DNA of 36,600 nt from JALHUF01 sp050014795 (GTDB lineage: Bacteria; Acidobacteriota; Terriglobia; UBA7540): the NCBI GenBank assembly GCA_050014795.1, contig JBEKCQ010000023.1:1-36600 (forward strand), given 5' to 3'. Positions 25,795 through 32,806 of the stretch are shown here, in pieces. Every line of letters begins with the position of its first letter. Positions within the stretch are counted from its first letter, which is position 1. Below the pieces are notes generated by a model. That model was not told the DNA's origin. It ran no database searches and saw only the letters and a list, made by a program, of their open reading frames with translations. The translations under genes were made by a program, and so were the position numbers.

Positions 25795-27225
25795 CTAGCT
25801 GGCGCCGCGGCCGAGGAGGACGACGGGAATTGTCCTCAGGAAGATTTTCCAGTCGAGGGTGAAGGACCAGTTATCGATGTACTGGAGGTCGAGTTCCATC
25901 CAGCGGCGGAAGCTGAGCTGGCTGCGGCCTTCGAGGGCCCACAGGCAAGTCAGCCCGGGCGGCATACGCAGACGACGACGTTGCCAGGGTTCGTACTTCT
26001 CGACCTCTTCCGGCAGGGGCGGACGCGGCCCCACGAACGACATCTCGCCTTTCAGAATGTTCACCAGCTGGGGGAGCTCATCCAGGCTGAACTTGCGCAT
26101 GAAGCGGCCCACCGGAGTGCAGCGCGGATCGCTCTTGATTTTGAACGCCGGCCCGTCCACCTCGTTCAGCGCCTCCAATTCCTCGCGGCGCAGGTCCGCG
26201 TCGGCCTGCATGGAGCGGAACTTGTACAAGGTGAACTTCCTGCCGCCTAAACCACAGCGCGTCTGCCGGTACAGGACCGGCCCTTTCGAAGTCAGCTTGA
26301 TCAAGAGCGCCAAAACCAGGAAGAGTGGCGAGAGAGCGACCAGCAGCACGAGCGCCATCGCAAAATCCACCACGCGCTTCAACAGGAGAAGGTCTTCGTT
26401 CTCAGGCGTCGTGGAGAACGTCAGCAGCGGCATATCGCGCAGGCGTTCCAGATGGACTCGCGAAATGACATGCGGGAAGAAGCTGAGCAGCAAGCGCGTT
26501 TTGACGCCTTCTTCCTCGCACATCAGGAAGGTTCCTTCCAGCTTCTCCAGTTCGTCCCTGGAGACAGCAAAGACAACCTCGTCGATGACATGCTGGTGCA
26601 GCAATTCAGGAAGCTGGGCGAGGTCGTAGACTGGGTAGGTGCGGCGGAGGCCTGACTCTTTCAACTGGGCTTCAAGCTCCGCTCCGGAACGGACGCGGGC
26701 GAAGCCGAGCAGCCGCAGGCCGCGATGTTCATTGGCCTCCAAGGCGCGGGCAATCTCCATCACCTGCGGGGTATCGCCGACCAACAGAAAATTCCGGAAG
26801 CCTCCCAAGGTCCGCCGCAGCGGCTCGCTCAGGCGGCGGGCGACGAGCCGAAAGAGAATCATCGCCGCCAGGTCCGCCACGGCGTAAAAGCCCAACAACA
26901 GCCGGCTGATGTATTCCAGCCTGATGGCGAAGATGAAAGCGAAGAGCAGTGTGGTGGAGACGAACCCGACCTTGATGGGGTCCACAAATGCGCGGCGCAG
27001 TTCTTCTTCCCGGATTTCCCGATAGATCCCCAGCGCCAGGCCCGCGCCAATCCAGATTCCCGCGATGACCGGAAGGATCCACAAATAGTAAAAGGCCGGA
27101 TACAGCGGGCGAGGGGTAATCAGGTGGGAGCGAACCCAGTGCGCCAGCCAGAAGCACGCCAGCGCCAGCAGGGCGTCCGCCACCAGATACAGCCCGCTGA
27201 TTACTCGGTCATGGCGAGAGATCAT
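25795..27225 (-). CDS. Polyprenyl-phosphate sugar phosphotransferase (WbaP/WcaJ type)
   Basis: A 476-residue protein from the ATG at 27225 (an upstream TTG at 27249 is less likely). Four to five N-terminal membrane segments are followed by a Rossmann-like CoA-binding domain (FRNFLLVGDTPQVMEIARALE), a further hydrophobic hairpin (VVDFAMALVLLVALSPLFLVLALLIK) and the bacterial sugar transferase domain with YRQTRCGLGGRKFTLYKFRSM, KFSLDELPQLVNILKGEMSFVGPRP and RMPPGLTCLW. It transfers a sugar-1-phosphate from a nucleotide sugar to undecaprenyl phosphate, the first step in repeat-unit synthesis. It is the only minus-strand gene of the cluster and faces the last glycosyltransferase gene. Confidence 0.93.
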   Translation of the reverse strand: MISRHDRVISGLYLVADALLALACFWLAHWVRSHLITPRPLYPAFYYLWILPVIAGIWIGAGLALGIYREIREEELRRAFVDPIKVGFVSTTLLFAFIFAIRLEYISRLLLGFYAVADLAAMILFRLVARRLSEPLRRTLGGFRNFLLVGDTPQVMEIARALEANEHRGLRLLGFARVRSGAELEAQLKESGLRRTYPVYDLAQLPELLHQHVIDEVVFAVSRDELEKLEGTFLMCEEEGVKTRLLLSFFPHVISRVHLERLRDMPLLTFSTTPENEDLLLLKRVVDFAMALVLLVALSPLFLVLALLIKLTSKGPVLYRQTRCGLGGRKFTLYKFRSMQADADLRREELEALNEVDGPAFKIKSDPRCTPVGRFMRKFSLDELPQLVNILKGEMSFVGPRPPLPEEVEKYEPWQRRRLRMPPGLTCLWALEGRSQLSFRRWMELDLQYIDNWSFTLDWKIFLRTIPVVLLGRGAS

Positions 27226-27530
27226 CAACAGAGTCCGGGCTCGCCGCAAGGCTCGGCAGCCCGACTATCTTATCAAAAACCGCGTCTGCTGCTCTCTATG
27301 GTTTGTGGTCGTCGCCAGGAAGATCAATTCGGCGAGCCTTTCTTCGCGTTCGCGGCGCCGGCAGAGGTCGAGCGGACCGTCCGGCCCGGCAACGGGGTTG
27401 AAGCAGGAGATGGACTGGGATAGAGTACACGTCCCGCCAGGGACGAGTTCATTTCAGACCGCCTCGTTCTGGAGAAGGCGAAACGCACCATACGCCTTCG
27501 CCAGGGCGGAGAAACCAGAGGAGAAGACCT
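27226..27530. other. 305-bp divergent spacer upstream of the PilT-type gene
   Basis: No gene is visible. The right part holds the candidate promoter at 27398-27426 and two stem-loops in the predicted leader: CGTCCC (27430-27435) with GGGACG (27440-27445), and AAGGCG with CGCCTT around 27476-27502. Confidence 0.5.
27398..27426 (+). promoter_or_regulatory. Candidate promoter of the PilT-type gene
   Basis: TTGAAG (27398-27403) and TAGAGT (27421-27426) are 17 nt apart. A transcript from here would have a leader of about 100 nt that can form two stem-loops before the GGAG Shine-Dalgarno sequence. Confidence 0.5.
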
Positions 27531-28721
27531 ATGGCGACACCTCCCATCCCCCCCGGCTCTGCGGCTCCCGAAGCCGCGCCGACTGCCGCTCCCGCGCCGA
27601 TGCTCCCCACGCCGGTCATTCTGGGGGCCATGTTGCGCTCGGCCAAGAACGTGAGCGATTTGATCTTCTCGCCTGGACGCTTCCCCCAAGTGGAGCAGAA
27701 CGGGCAACTGGTTGCGGTGAAGATCGCTGGTGTACCCATGCTGACTCCCGAAGACACGGCGCGGATCGCTTCCCACCTGATCGGCGGCAACAAGTCGGCG
27801 CTCGAGAAGTTGCGGTCGGAGGGTTCCTGCGACATCTCTTACAGCCTGCCGCGGCAGTCGCGCTTCCGCGTGAACATCTTCACGCAGCGCGGCACCTGTG
27901 CCATTGTCATGCGGGTGATCCCCAACACCATCCCGGACTTTGCGGCGCTGAACCTGCCGTCGCAACTGGCGGAGATTGCCACCTTGAAGAACGGCGTGGT
28001 GCTGGTGACCGGTCCCACCGGCTCAGGAAAATCCTCAACCCTGGCGGCCATCATCGACCGGATCAATGGAGAGAAGGCTTACCACATCGTCACCATTGAA
28101 GACCCCATTGAATTCCTGCATCCCCACAAGAAGTCCACCATCCACCAGCGGGAGCTGCACAGCGATACTCCGACGTTCGGGATGGCCCTGCGCGCGGCGC
28201 TGCGCCAGGCGCCCAAAGTCATCCTGGTCGGCGAGATGCGCGACAGGGAAACCGTCGAGATTGCCCTGGAAGCCGCGGAAACCGGCCACCTGGTCCTCTC
28301 CACTCTCCATACCATCGACGCTTCGAAAACCGTGGAGCGCATCATCGGAATCTTTTCGCTCTCTGACCAGCAGACCATCCGCAACCGTTTTGCGAAATCG
28401 TTTCGGTACATCATTTCGCAGCGCTTGATCCCCCGCAAGGACGGCACCGGCCGCGTGGCCGCCATCGAGATTCTCAAGTCCACCCTGCGCACGCGCGAAT
28501 ACCTGGAAAAGGGCGAGGAGGAGGGAAGAAGCCTGGTGGATGCCATGCGCGATGGCGAACTCGAGGGCATGGAGCATTTCGATGGAGTCATCGAAAAGCT
28601 GATCCGCAGCGGCGTCATCGACATGGAAACCGGCGTGGCCTACGCCACCAACCCCGGCAACCTGCGCCTCCAACTCACCGACCTGGCGGGAGAACCCGCC
28701 CCTGAACTGGGCACGCCTTGA
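27531..28721 (+). CDS. pilT: PilT-type twitching motility ATPase
   Basis: A 396-residue protein with the PilT family layout: N-terminal PAS-like region (LRSAKNVSDLIFSPGRFPQVEQNGQLVAV), Walker A GPTGSGKSST (residues 161-170), Asp box region TIEDPIEF, Walker B VILVGEMRD and the His box GHLVLSTLHTIDASKTVERII. It powers retraction of type IV pili, or acts as an accessory ATPase of the PilU kind. No other pilus genes are in the window, although a probable PilZ protein lies far upstream. The N-terminus carries an Ala/Pro-rich extension (IPPGSAAPEAAPTAAPAPM). The start has GGAG nine nt upstream. Confidence 0.92.
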   Translation: MATPPIPPGSAAPEAAPTAAPAPMLPTPVILGAMLRSAKNVSDLIFSPGRFPQVEQNGQLVAVKIAGVPMLTPEDTARIASHLIGGNKSALEKLRSEGSCDISYSLPRQSRFRVNIFTQRGTCAIVMRVIPNTIPDFAALNLPSQLAEIATLKNGVVLVTGPTGSGKSSTLAAIIDRINGEKAYHIVTIEDPIEFLHPHKKSTIHQRELHSDTPTFGMALRAALRQAPKVILVGEMRDRETVEIALEAAETGHLVLSTLHTIDASKTVERIIGIFSLSDQQTIRNRFAKSFRYIISQRLIPRKDGTGRVAAIEILKSTLRTREYLEKGEEEGRSLVDAMRDGELEGMEHFDGVIEKLIRSGVIDMETGVAYATNPGNLRLQLTDLAGEPAPELGTP

Positions 28722-28738
28722 GCGAATCCCGGCGGGAT

Positions 28739-28905
28739 GCTGAGAAACCTCTGGGGGGCATTCTGAACCCTTCGCTTGTCATCCTGAGTCCCGATCTGAT
28801 CGGGACGAAGGATCCTTTTCATTCCGCTCGGGCAAACTCCGCCAAGAATCCCGGTCCCGATATGATCGGGACTCCTCAGGATGACAGGCTGGGCGGTTTT
28901 TCAGC
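28739..28905. repeat. 167-bp inverted-repeat element (MITE-like)
   Basis: The ends GCTGAGAAACC (28739-28749) and GGTTTTTCAGC (28895-28905) are inverted with one mismatch. Inside them TGTCATCCTGAG (28777-28788) and CTCAGGATGACA (28875-28886) are a perfect 12-bp inverted repeat. Next to these lie two 17-bp near-palindromes, TCCCGATNTGATCGGGA, at 28789-28805 and 28855-28871. It fills the gap between the convergent PilT and zinc-ribbon genes. Elements containing the TCATCCTGAG word are widespread in bacterial genomes. It may also terminate transcription from both sides. Confidence 0.8.
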
Positions 28906-28911
28906 AGCCTG

Positions 28912-29280
28912 TTAAGGGCCGCTGCGCGGCGGCTTGATCCTGTGCCGCGAGATGTAGCGCGCCGCCGGACCAAACTTCTTCTTCATGCTCGGAGGTTCGG
29001 GCGGGGCAGCTCTCTTCTTCGGGGCGGGCGGTGCGGCGACGGGCGCCGGAGCCGCGGGCGACACCGTGGCCAGTACTTGATCGAAGAGCGTGGAGCGCGG
29101 GCCGGTCTTCTTCTTTCCGCCCTGCCCGTGCTGATAGGCATGCTCGGAGTAGCAGGTCTGGCAAATCACTTTCACCACTTGCCCGCCTATCATGCTGGCA
29201 ATGGCATGATTCAGCAGGTGGCGGCAACGGGGGCAATAATCGTCAATCAGATCGCCCAGACGCGGCGGCAGTTCAGTCAT
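28912..29280 (-). CDS. Small zinc-ribbon protein
   Basis: A 122-residue protein. Residues 1-50 form a two-knuckle zinc ribbon (CPRCRH and CQTCYSEH) that may bind zinc and a nucleic acid or protein. The middle is Ala/Pro-rich (SPAAPAPVAAPPAPKKRAAPPEPP) and looks disordered, and the C-terminus is basic (ARYISRHRIKPPRSGP). No named family was recognised. The start has GAGGG eight nt upstream. It stops 6 bp from the 167-bp inverted-repeat element. Confidence 0.7.
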   Translation of the reverse strand: MTELPPRLGDLIDDYCPRCRHLLNHAIASMIGGQVVKVICQTCYSEHAYQHGQGGKKKTGPRSTLFDQVLATVSPAAPAPVAAPPAPKKRAAPPEPPSMKKKFGPAARYISRHRIKPPRSGP

Positions 29281-29443
29281 GACTATTCCCTCGGAGGTCG
29301 AACTGGCGCAGGCAGTGCTCCGTGAGCCTGCGCATTATAGCGCTGGCCAGACAAAAATCAACGCAAAGGCCCCAGCGCCCACCCCATCCCCGCGTGAAGC
29401 CCTTGCGGGGCGCATCTGGAGCGGGCGCCGTGAGGGGCGCGAA

Positions 29444-29472
29444 TTGACACCCCCCGCGACTCCGGCTATCCT
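29444..29472 (+). promoter_or_regulatory. Strong sigma-70-type promoter of the DUF1385-prfA-prmC-dinB run
   Basis: A perfect -35 box TTGACA (29444-29449) and TATCCT (29467-29472) are separated by exactly 17 nt. It lies about 100 nt upstream of the DUF1385 start, in a 293-bp spacer that holds no other gene, and faces the four-gene run. Confidence 0.72.
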
Positions 29473-29573
29473 GAAAGTTGGGCTGACCCGCCTCGGCGGC
29501 GCATCTAATCCCTAGTGGCCCTCCGCGTGGAGTCAGGCATCAGAAATACAGCGCCGCGCCAGCGCGCAGCGGG

Positions 29574-30605
29574 GTGACGACATTTGACCGGATGGCCAGG
29601 TTCAGCATGCGAGGATTTGCGACACAACTCGTCTCCAACCTCCGCCGCGTGATGCGGCTGGTCCTTCTACCCTATCTTCAGGGGCCGGAAGAGATCCTGG
29701 TGGGCGGGCAGGCGGTAATCGAAGGCGTGATGATGCGCGCGCCGCACTCCTTTGCGGTGGCCGTGCGCCAGCCGACCGGTTCCATCGCCCTGATGCAGGA
29801 TGTCCTCGAGCGACCGTCGGAAAAACACCGGTGGCTGAAGTATCCCGTCCTGCGCGGACTGGGGACCTTGGGGCAGGCTCTCGTGCTGGGAATCCGGGCG
29901 CTGCGTTACTCTGCCGAGCAGGCCGTAGAAAGTCCCGCGCCTGCGACGGGCAAGAAGAAGCCCGAGCTAAGCAACTGGGTGCTGGCGCTGAACCTGGTGT
30001 TTTCGCTGGGATTCTTCATTTTCTTCTACAAATTCGTGCCGCTGTATCTGACCACGCAACTGAAGGGACACTACCCCGTCGTCGAAAACAGCTTCATCTT
30101 CAACTTGGTCGATGGCACGATTCGCATCGTCCTGTTTCTGGCTTTCCTCATCGTGATTGCGCAGTGGAAGGAAATCCAGCGGGTCTTCGAATATCATGGG
30201 GCGGAGCACAAGGTAGTCTGGGCGTTTGAAAAGAACGGCCGCGTCGATCTGGCCTCGGCGCGCGCCTGTTCCCGCTTTCATCCGCGCTGCGGGACGAGCT
30301 TCCTGCTGGTGGTGCTGGTGATCGCGATGGTCCTCTACATGTTCTTGCCCTTCCATTCGTTTGCCGGGAGGTTTGCGGGCCGGCTCCTGTTGCTGCCCTT
30401 GATCGCCGGCGTCTCCTACGAATTCATTCGCTTCGCGGCGAAGTCGCAAGGGCGGCTCTGGCGCTGGGCGTCGCAGCCCGGTCTGTGGCTGCAACGCATC
30501 ACCACGCGTGAACCCAGCGACGGCCAGCTCGAAACAGCCATCCAGGCGCTCGATGCCGCTATGGCACTCGAGAAGAGCCGTGGGGGCGAGTTGATTGTGG
30601 CGTGA
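29574..30605 (+). CDS. DUF1385 membrane protein
   Basis: A protein of up to 343 residues with the DUF1385 signature EEILVGGQAVIEGVMMRAPHSFAVAVR near the N-terminus, membrane segments (LVFSLGFFIFFYKFVPLYL, IVLFLAFLIVIAQW, TSFLLVVLVIAMVLYMFLPF) and the conserved YHGAEHKVVWAFE, with a Cys/His-rich stretch ACSRFHPRCGTSF that may bind metal. The family is predicted to be a metal-dependent membrane enzyme, with function unknown. It is commonly found just upstream of prfA and prmC, as here. The start is uncertain: GTG at 29574, or ATGs at 29592 and 29607, none with a clear Shine-Dalgarno sequence. Confidence 0.85.
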   Translation: MTTFDRMARFSMRGFATQLVSNLRRVMRLVLLPYLQGPEEILVGGQAVIEGVMMRAPHSFAVAVRQPTGSIALMQDVLERPSEKHRWLKYPVLRGLGTLGQALVLGIRALRYSAEQAVESPAPATGKKKPELSNWVLALNLVFSLGFFIFFYKFVPLYLTTQLKGHYPVVENSFIFNLVDGTIRIVLFLAFLIVIAQWKEIQRVFEYHGAEHKVVWAFEKNGRVDLASARACSRFHPRCGTSFLLVVLVIAMVLYMFLPFHSFAGRFAGRLLLLPLIAGVSYEFIRFAAKSQGRLWRWASQPGLWLQRITTREPSDGQLETAIQALDAAMALEKSRGGELIVA

Positions 30606-30611
30606 GAAAGT

Positions 30612-30770
30612 AGCCAGAAGGCAGTCAGCAGTCGGCAGTGAGCAGGGGGCGGAGTATGAAAGACGGGCGAAGGAAGGAGAGAGGAGTTGTTTCTTCTGAC
30701 TTCTGACTCCTGACTTCTGACTCCTGACTTCTGACTTCTATGCCCTATTCCCTGTAACCTGTAACCTAAG
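30612..30770 (+). repeat. Heptamer repeat pair at the DUF1385/prfA junction
   Basis: Left units AGCCAGA, AGGCAGT, CAGCAGT, CGGCAGT, GAGCAGG (30612-30646). The right array has eleven units in one phase from 30694 to 30770: TTCTGAC twice, TCCTGAC, TTCTGAC, TCCTGAC, TTCTGAC, TTCTATG, CCCTATT, CCCTGTA, ACCTGTA, ACCTAAG. It ends three bases before the prfA start codon and forms most of the 168-bp gap. Confidence 0.88.
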
Positions 30771-30773
30771 AAG

Positions 30774-31859
30774 ATGTATTTTCTTGAGAAGCTGAACGAA
30801 ATCGAGGCCAAGTACGAAGAGCTGACCACGCAGCTCAGCGACGCACAAGTGTTGGCAGACCCGGCGCGCTATCAGAAGGCCGCCAAGGCGCATGCGGAAC
30901 TCAGCCAGATTGTGGAGAAGTTTCGCCGCTGGAAGGACATCCAAAAATCGCTGCGTGAGACCAAGGGACTTCTCGAGGAGTCCGCCGCCGACTCCGAGAT
31001 GAAGGCACTCGCCCACGAGGAACTCTCCGAGCTGGAGAAGAACCGGGAGCAAGTGGAACAGGAACTCAAGCTCCTGATGCTCCCCCGGGACCCGAACGAC
31101 GAGAAGAACGTGGTACTGGAAATCCGCGCGGGCACCGGCGGCGACGAGGCCACGCTCTTCGCGCAGGAAGTTTTCCGCATGTACACCCGTTACGCCGAGG
31201 CGCAGGGCTGGCGCGTGGAAGTCCTGTCGAGCAGCCTCTCGGGCGTCGGCGGGCTGAAGGAAGTCATCGGCGTCATCGAGGGCCAGAAGGTTTACAGTAA
31301 GCTCAAGTACGAAAGCGGCGTCCACCGCGTGCAGCGCGTCCCCGCGACGGAGCAGCAGGGCCGCATCCACACTTCCGCCATCACCGTGGCCGTGCTGCCC
31401 GAGGCCGACGAGGTGGAAGTCCAGATTGACCCCAAGGACATCCGCATCGACACTTTCTGCTCTTCGGGCCCCGGTGGCCAGTCGGTGAACACTACCTACT
31501 CAGCGGTGCGCATCACCCACCTGCCCACCGGCATGGTGGTCTCTTGCCAGGATGAGAAGTCGCAGATCAAGAATCGCTCCAAGGCCCTGCGCGTGCTTCG
31601 CTCCCGCCTCTACGAAAGGAAGCTCCAGGAGCAGCAGAAGCAGATCACCGAGGAGCGCCGCGCCATGGTCGGCACCGGCGACCGGAGCGAAAAGATCCGG
31701 ACGTACAATTTCCCCCAGAATCGCGTCACCGATCACCGCATCGGGCTCACGCTGCACCAGCTCGACCGCGTGATCGAAGGCAAGCTCGGCGACATCATCG
31801 ACGCCCTGATCGCGTACTATCAGGGGGAGAAGCTGAAGCAGGCTACTGTGGTCGCGTGA
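30774..31859 (+). CDS. prfA: Peptide chain release factor 1
   Basis: A 361-residue protein of normal RF1 length. It terminates translation at UAA and UAG. The anticodon-like PxT motif is seen in RVPATEQQGRIHTS, and the peptidyl-tRNA hydrolysis motif GGQ lies at residues 234-236 (SSGPGGQSVNTTYSAVRITH). The typical C-terminal KIRTYNFPQNRVTDHRIG and LDRVIEGKLGDIIDAL are present. The stop overlaps the GTG start of prmC by four bases. A heptamer array directly precedes the ATG, leaving only a weak AAGAAG as a possible Shine-Dalgarno sequence. Confidence 0.97.
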   Translation: MYFLEKLNEIEAKYEELTTQLSDAQVLADPARYQKAAKAHAELSQIVEKFRRWKDIQKSLRETKGLLEESAADSEMKALAHEELSELEKNREQVEQELKLLMLPRDPNDEKNVVLEIRAGTGGDEATLFAQEVFRMYTRYAEAQGWRVEVLSSSLSGVGGLKEVIGVIEGQKVYSKLKYESGVHRVQRVPATEQQGRIHTSAITVAVLPEADEVEVQIDPKDIRIDTFCSSGPGGQSVNTTYSAVRITHLPTGMVVSCQDEKSQIKNRSKALRVLRSRLYERKLQEQQKQITEERRAMVGTGDRSEKIRTYNFPQNRVTDHRIGLTLHQLDRVIEGKLGDIIDALIAYYQGEKLKQATVVA

Positions 31860-32740
31860 CCATGCAACTTCGCGCCACACTTCAGGCTGGCCTACAAACA
31901 CTCCTTGACCACCAGGTACCCTCGTCGCAACTGGCCGCCGAACTGCTGCTCATGCACGTCCTTGGTTGCGACCGAGGCTATCTCCACACCCACCATCAAC
32001 GGGAACTCACTTCCGAAATGATCGACCACTATTCTCGCCTCATCGCGGAGCGCGCCACGGGAAAGCCCACGCAATACATCACGGGCCACCAGGAATTCTG
32101 GGGATTGGATTTTGAAGTCACGCCCGACGTGCTGATCCCCCGCCCGGAAACCGAACACGTGGTCGAGACGGTGCTTGAGCTGGCCCAACGTCAAGGCAAA
32201 GAAGCTCGGTTGCGCATCGTCGATGTCGGCACGGGCTCGGGATGCATCGCGCTGGCGCTCGCCGCGGAGTTCCCGCGCGCCGTTCTGTTCGGCGTAGACA
32301 TCTCGCGGCCCGCGTTGGTCGTCGCCTCCAGCAACGCCTTGCGCCTCGGCATGCCCGACCGCGTCAAGTTCCTGGAAAGCGATTTGCTCGCGCGTCTTCT
32401 CGACCAGGATTTCCTGGGCACCTTCGACTTCGTCGTCTCGAATCCCCCCTACGTCGGCAGCCACGAAGTGAACATGGTGCAACGCGAAGTGCGCGAGTTT
32501 GAGCCGCGCGTGGCCTGGGGCGGCCTGGGGCAGGGCGACGAAATCTACCGGCGCCTGTTCCCCCAGGCACTCCAGGCGCTCAAGCCCGGCGGGTACGTGG
32601 TGGTGGAGATTGGCTACAATATGCGCGACCGCGTGCTGGCGCTGCTGGGCCCCGAATGGGCAGAGGTTGATGTCCGGCCGGACTTGGCCGGAATTCCGCG
32701 GGTGGTGAGCGCGAGAAAAGCAGCTACCAGTGGCCAGTAG
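31856..32740 (+). CDS. prmC: Release factor glutamine methyltransferase PrmC
   Basis: A 294-residue SAM-dependent methyltransferase that methylates the glutamine of the GGQ motif of release factors. The SAM-binding motif is RIVDVGTGSGCIALALAAEFP and the catalytic NPPY motif starts at N196 (FDFVVSNPPYVGS). The N-terminal helical domain includes RPETEHVVETVLEL. It overlaps prfA by four bases (GTGA), so translation is likely coupled with its substrate gene; an ATG at 31862 is an alternative start. The last residues TSGQ and the TAG stop lie in a heptamer array. Confidence 0.95.
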   Translation: MTMQLRATLQAGLQTLLDHQVPSSQLAAELLLMHVLGCDRGYLHTHHQRELTSEMIDHYSRLIAERATGKPTQYITGHQEFWGLDFEVTPDVLIPRPETEHVVETVLELAQRQGKEARLRIVDVGTGSGCIALALAAEFPRAVLFGVDISRPALVVASSNALRLGMPDRVKFLESDLLARLLDQDFLGTFDFVVSNPPYVGSHEVNMVQREVREFEPRVAWGGLGQGDEIYRRLFPQALQALKPGGYVVVEIGYNMRDRVLALLGPEWAEVDVRPDLAGIPRVVSARKAATSGQ

Positions 32741-32806
32741 TCAGTTGCCAGTGTCCGGCTATCCGTCGTCGATGACTCGATGAACCGATCGCCCGATCAG
32801 CCGATT
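32725..32806 (+). repeat. Heptamer array and octamer run at the prmC/dinB junction
   Basis: Units TACCAGT, GGCCAGT, AGTCAGT, TGCCAGT, GTCCGGC (32725-32759) include the prmC stop TAG. They are followed by an octamer run, ACTCGATG, AACCGATC, GCCCGATC, AGCCGATT (32775-32806), which spans the dinB start codon and encodes its first residues NRSPDQPI. The second part is not complementary to the first. Confidence 0.7.

Noticed and set aside
29529..29549. Possible decayed heptamer run (GGAGTCA, GGCATCA, GAAATAC) before DUF1385
   Set aside because: Three poorly matching units are too few to distinguish from chance.
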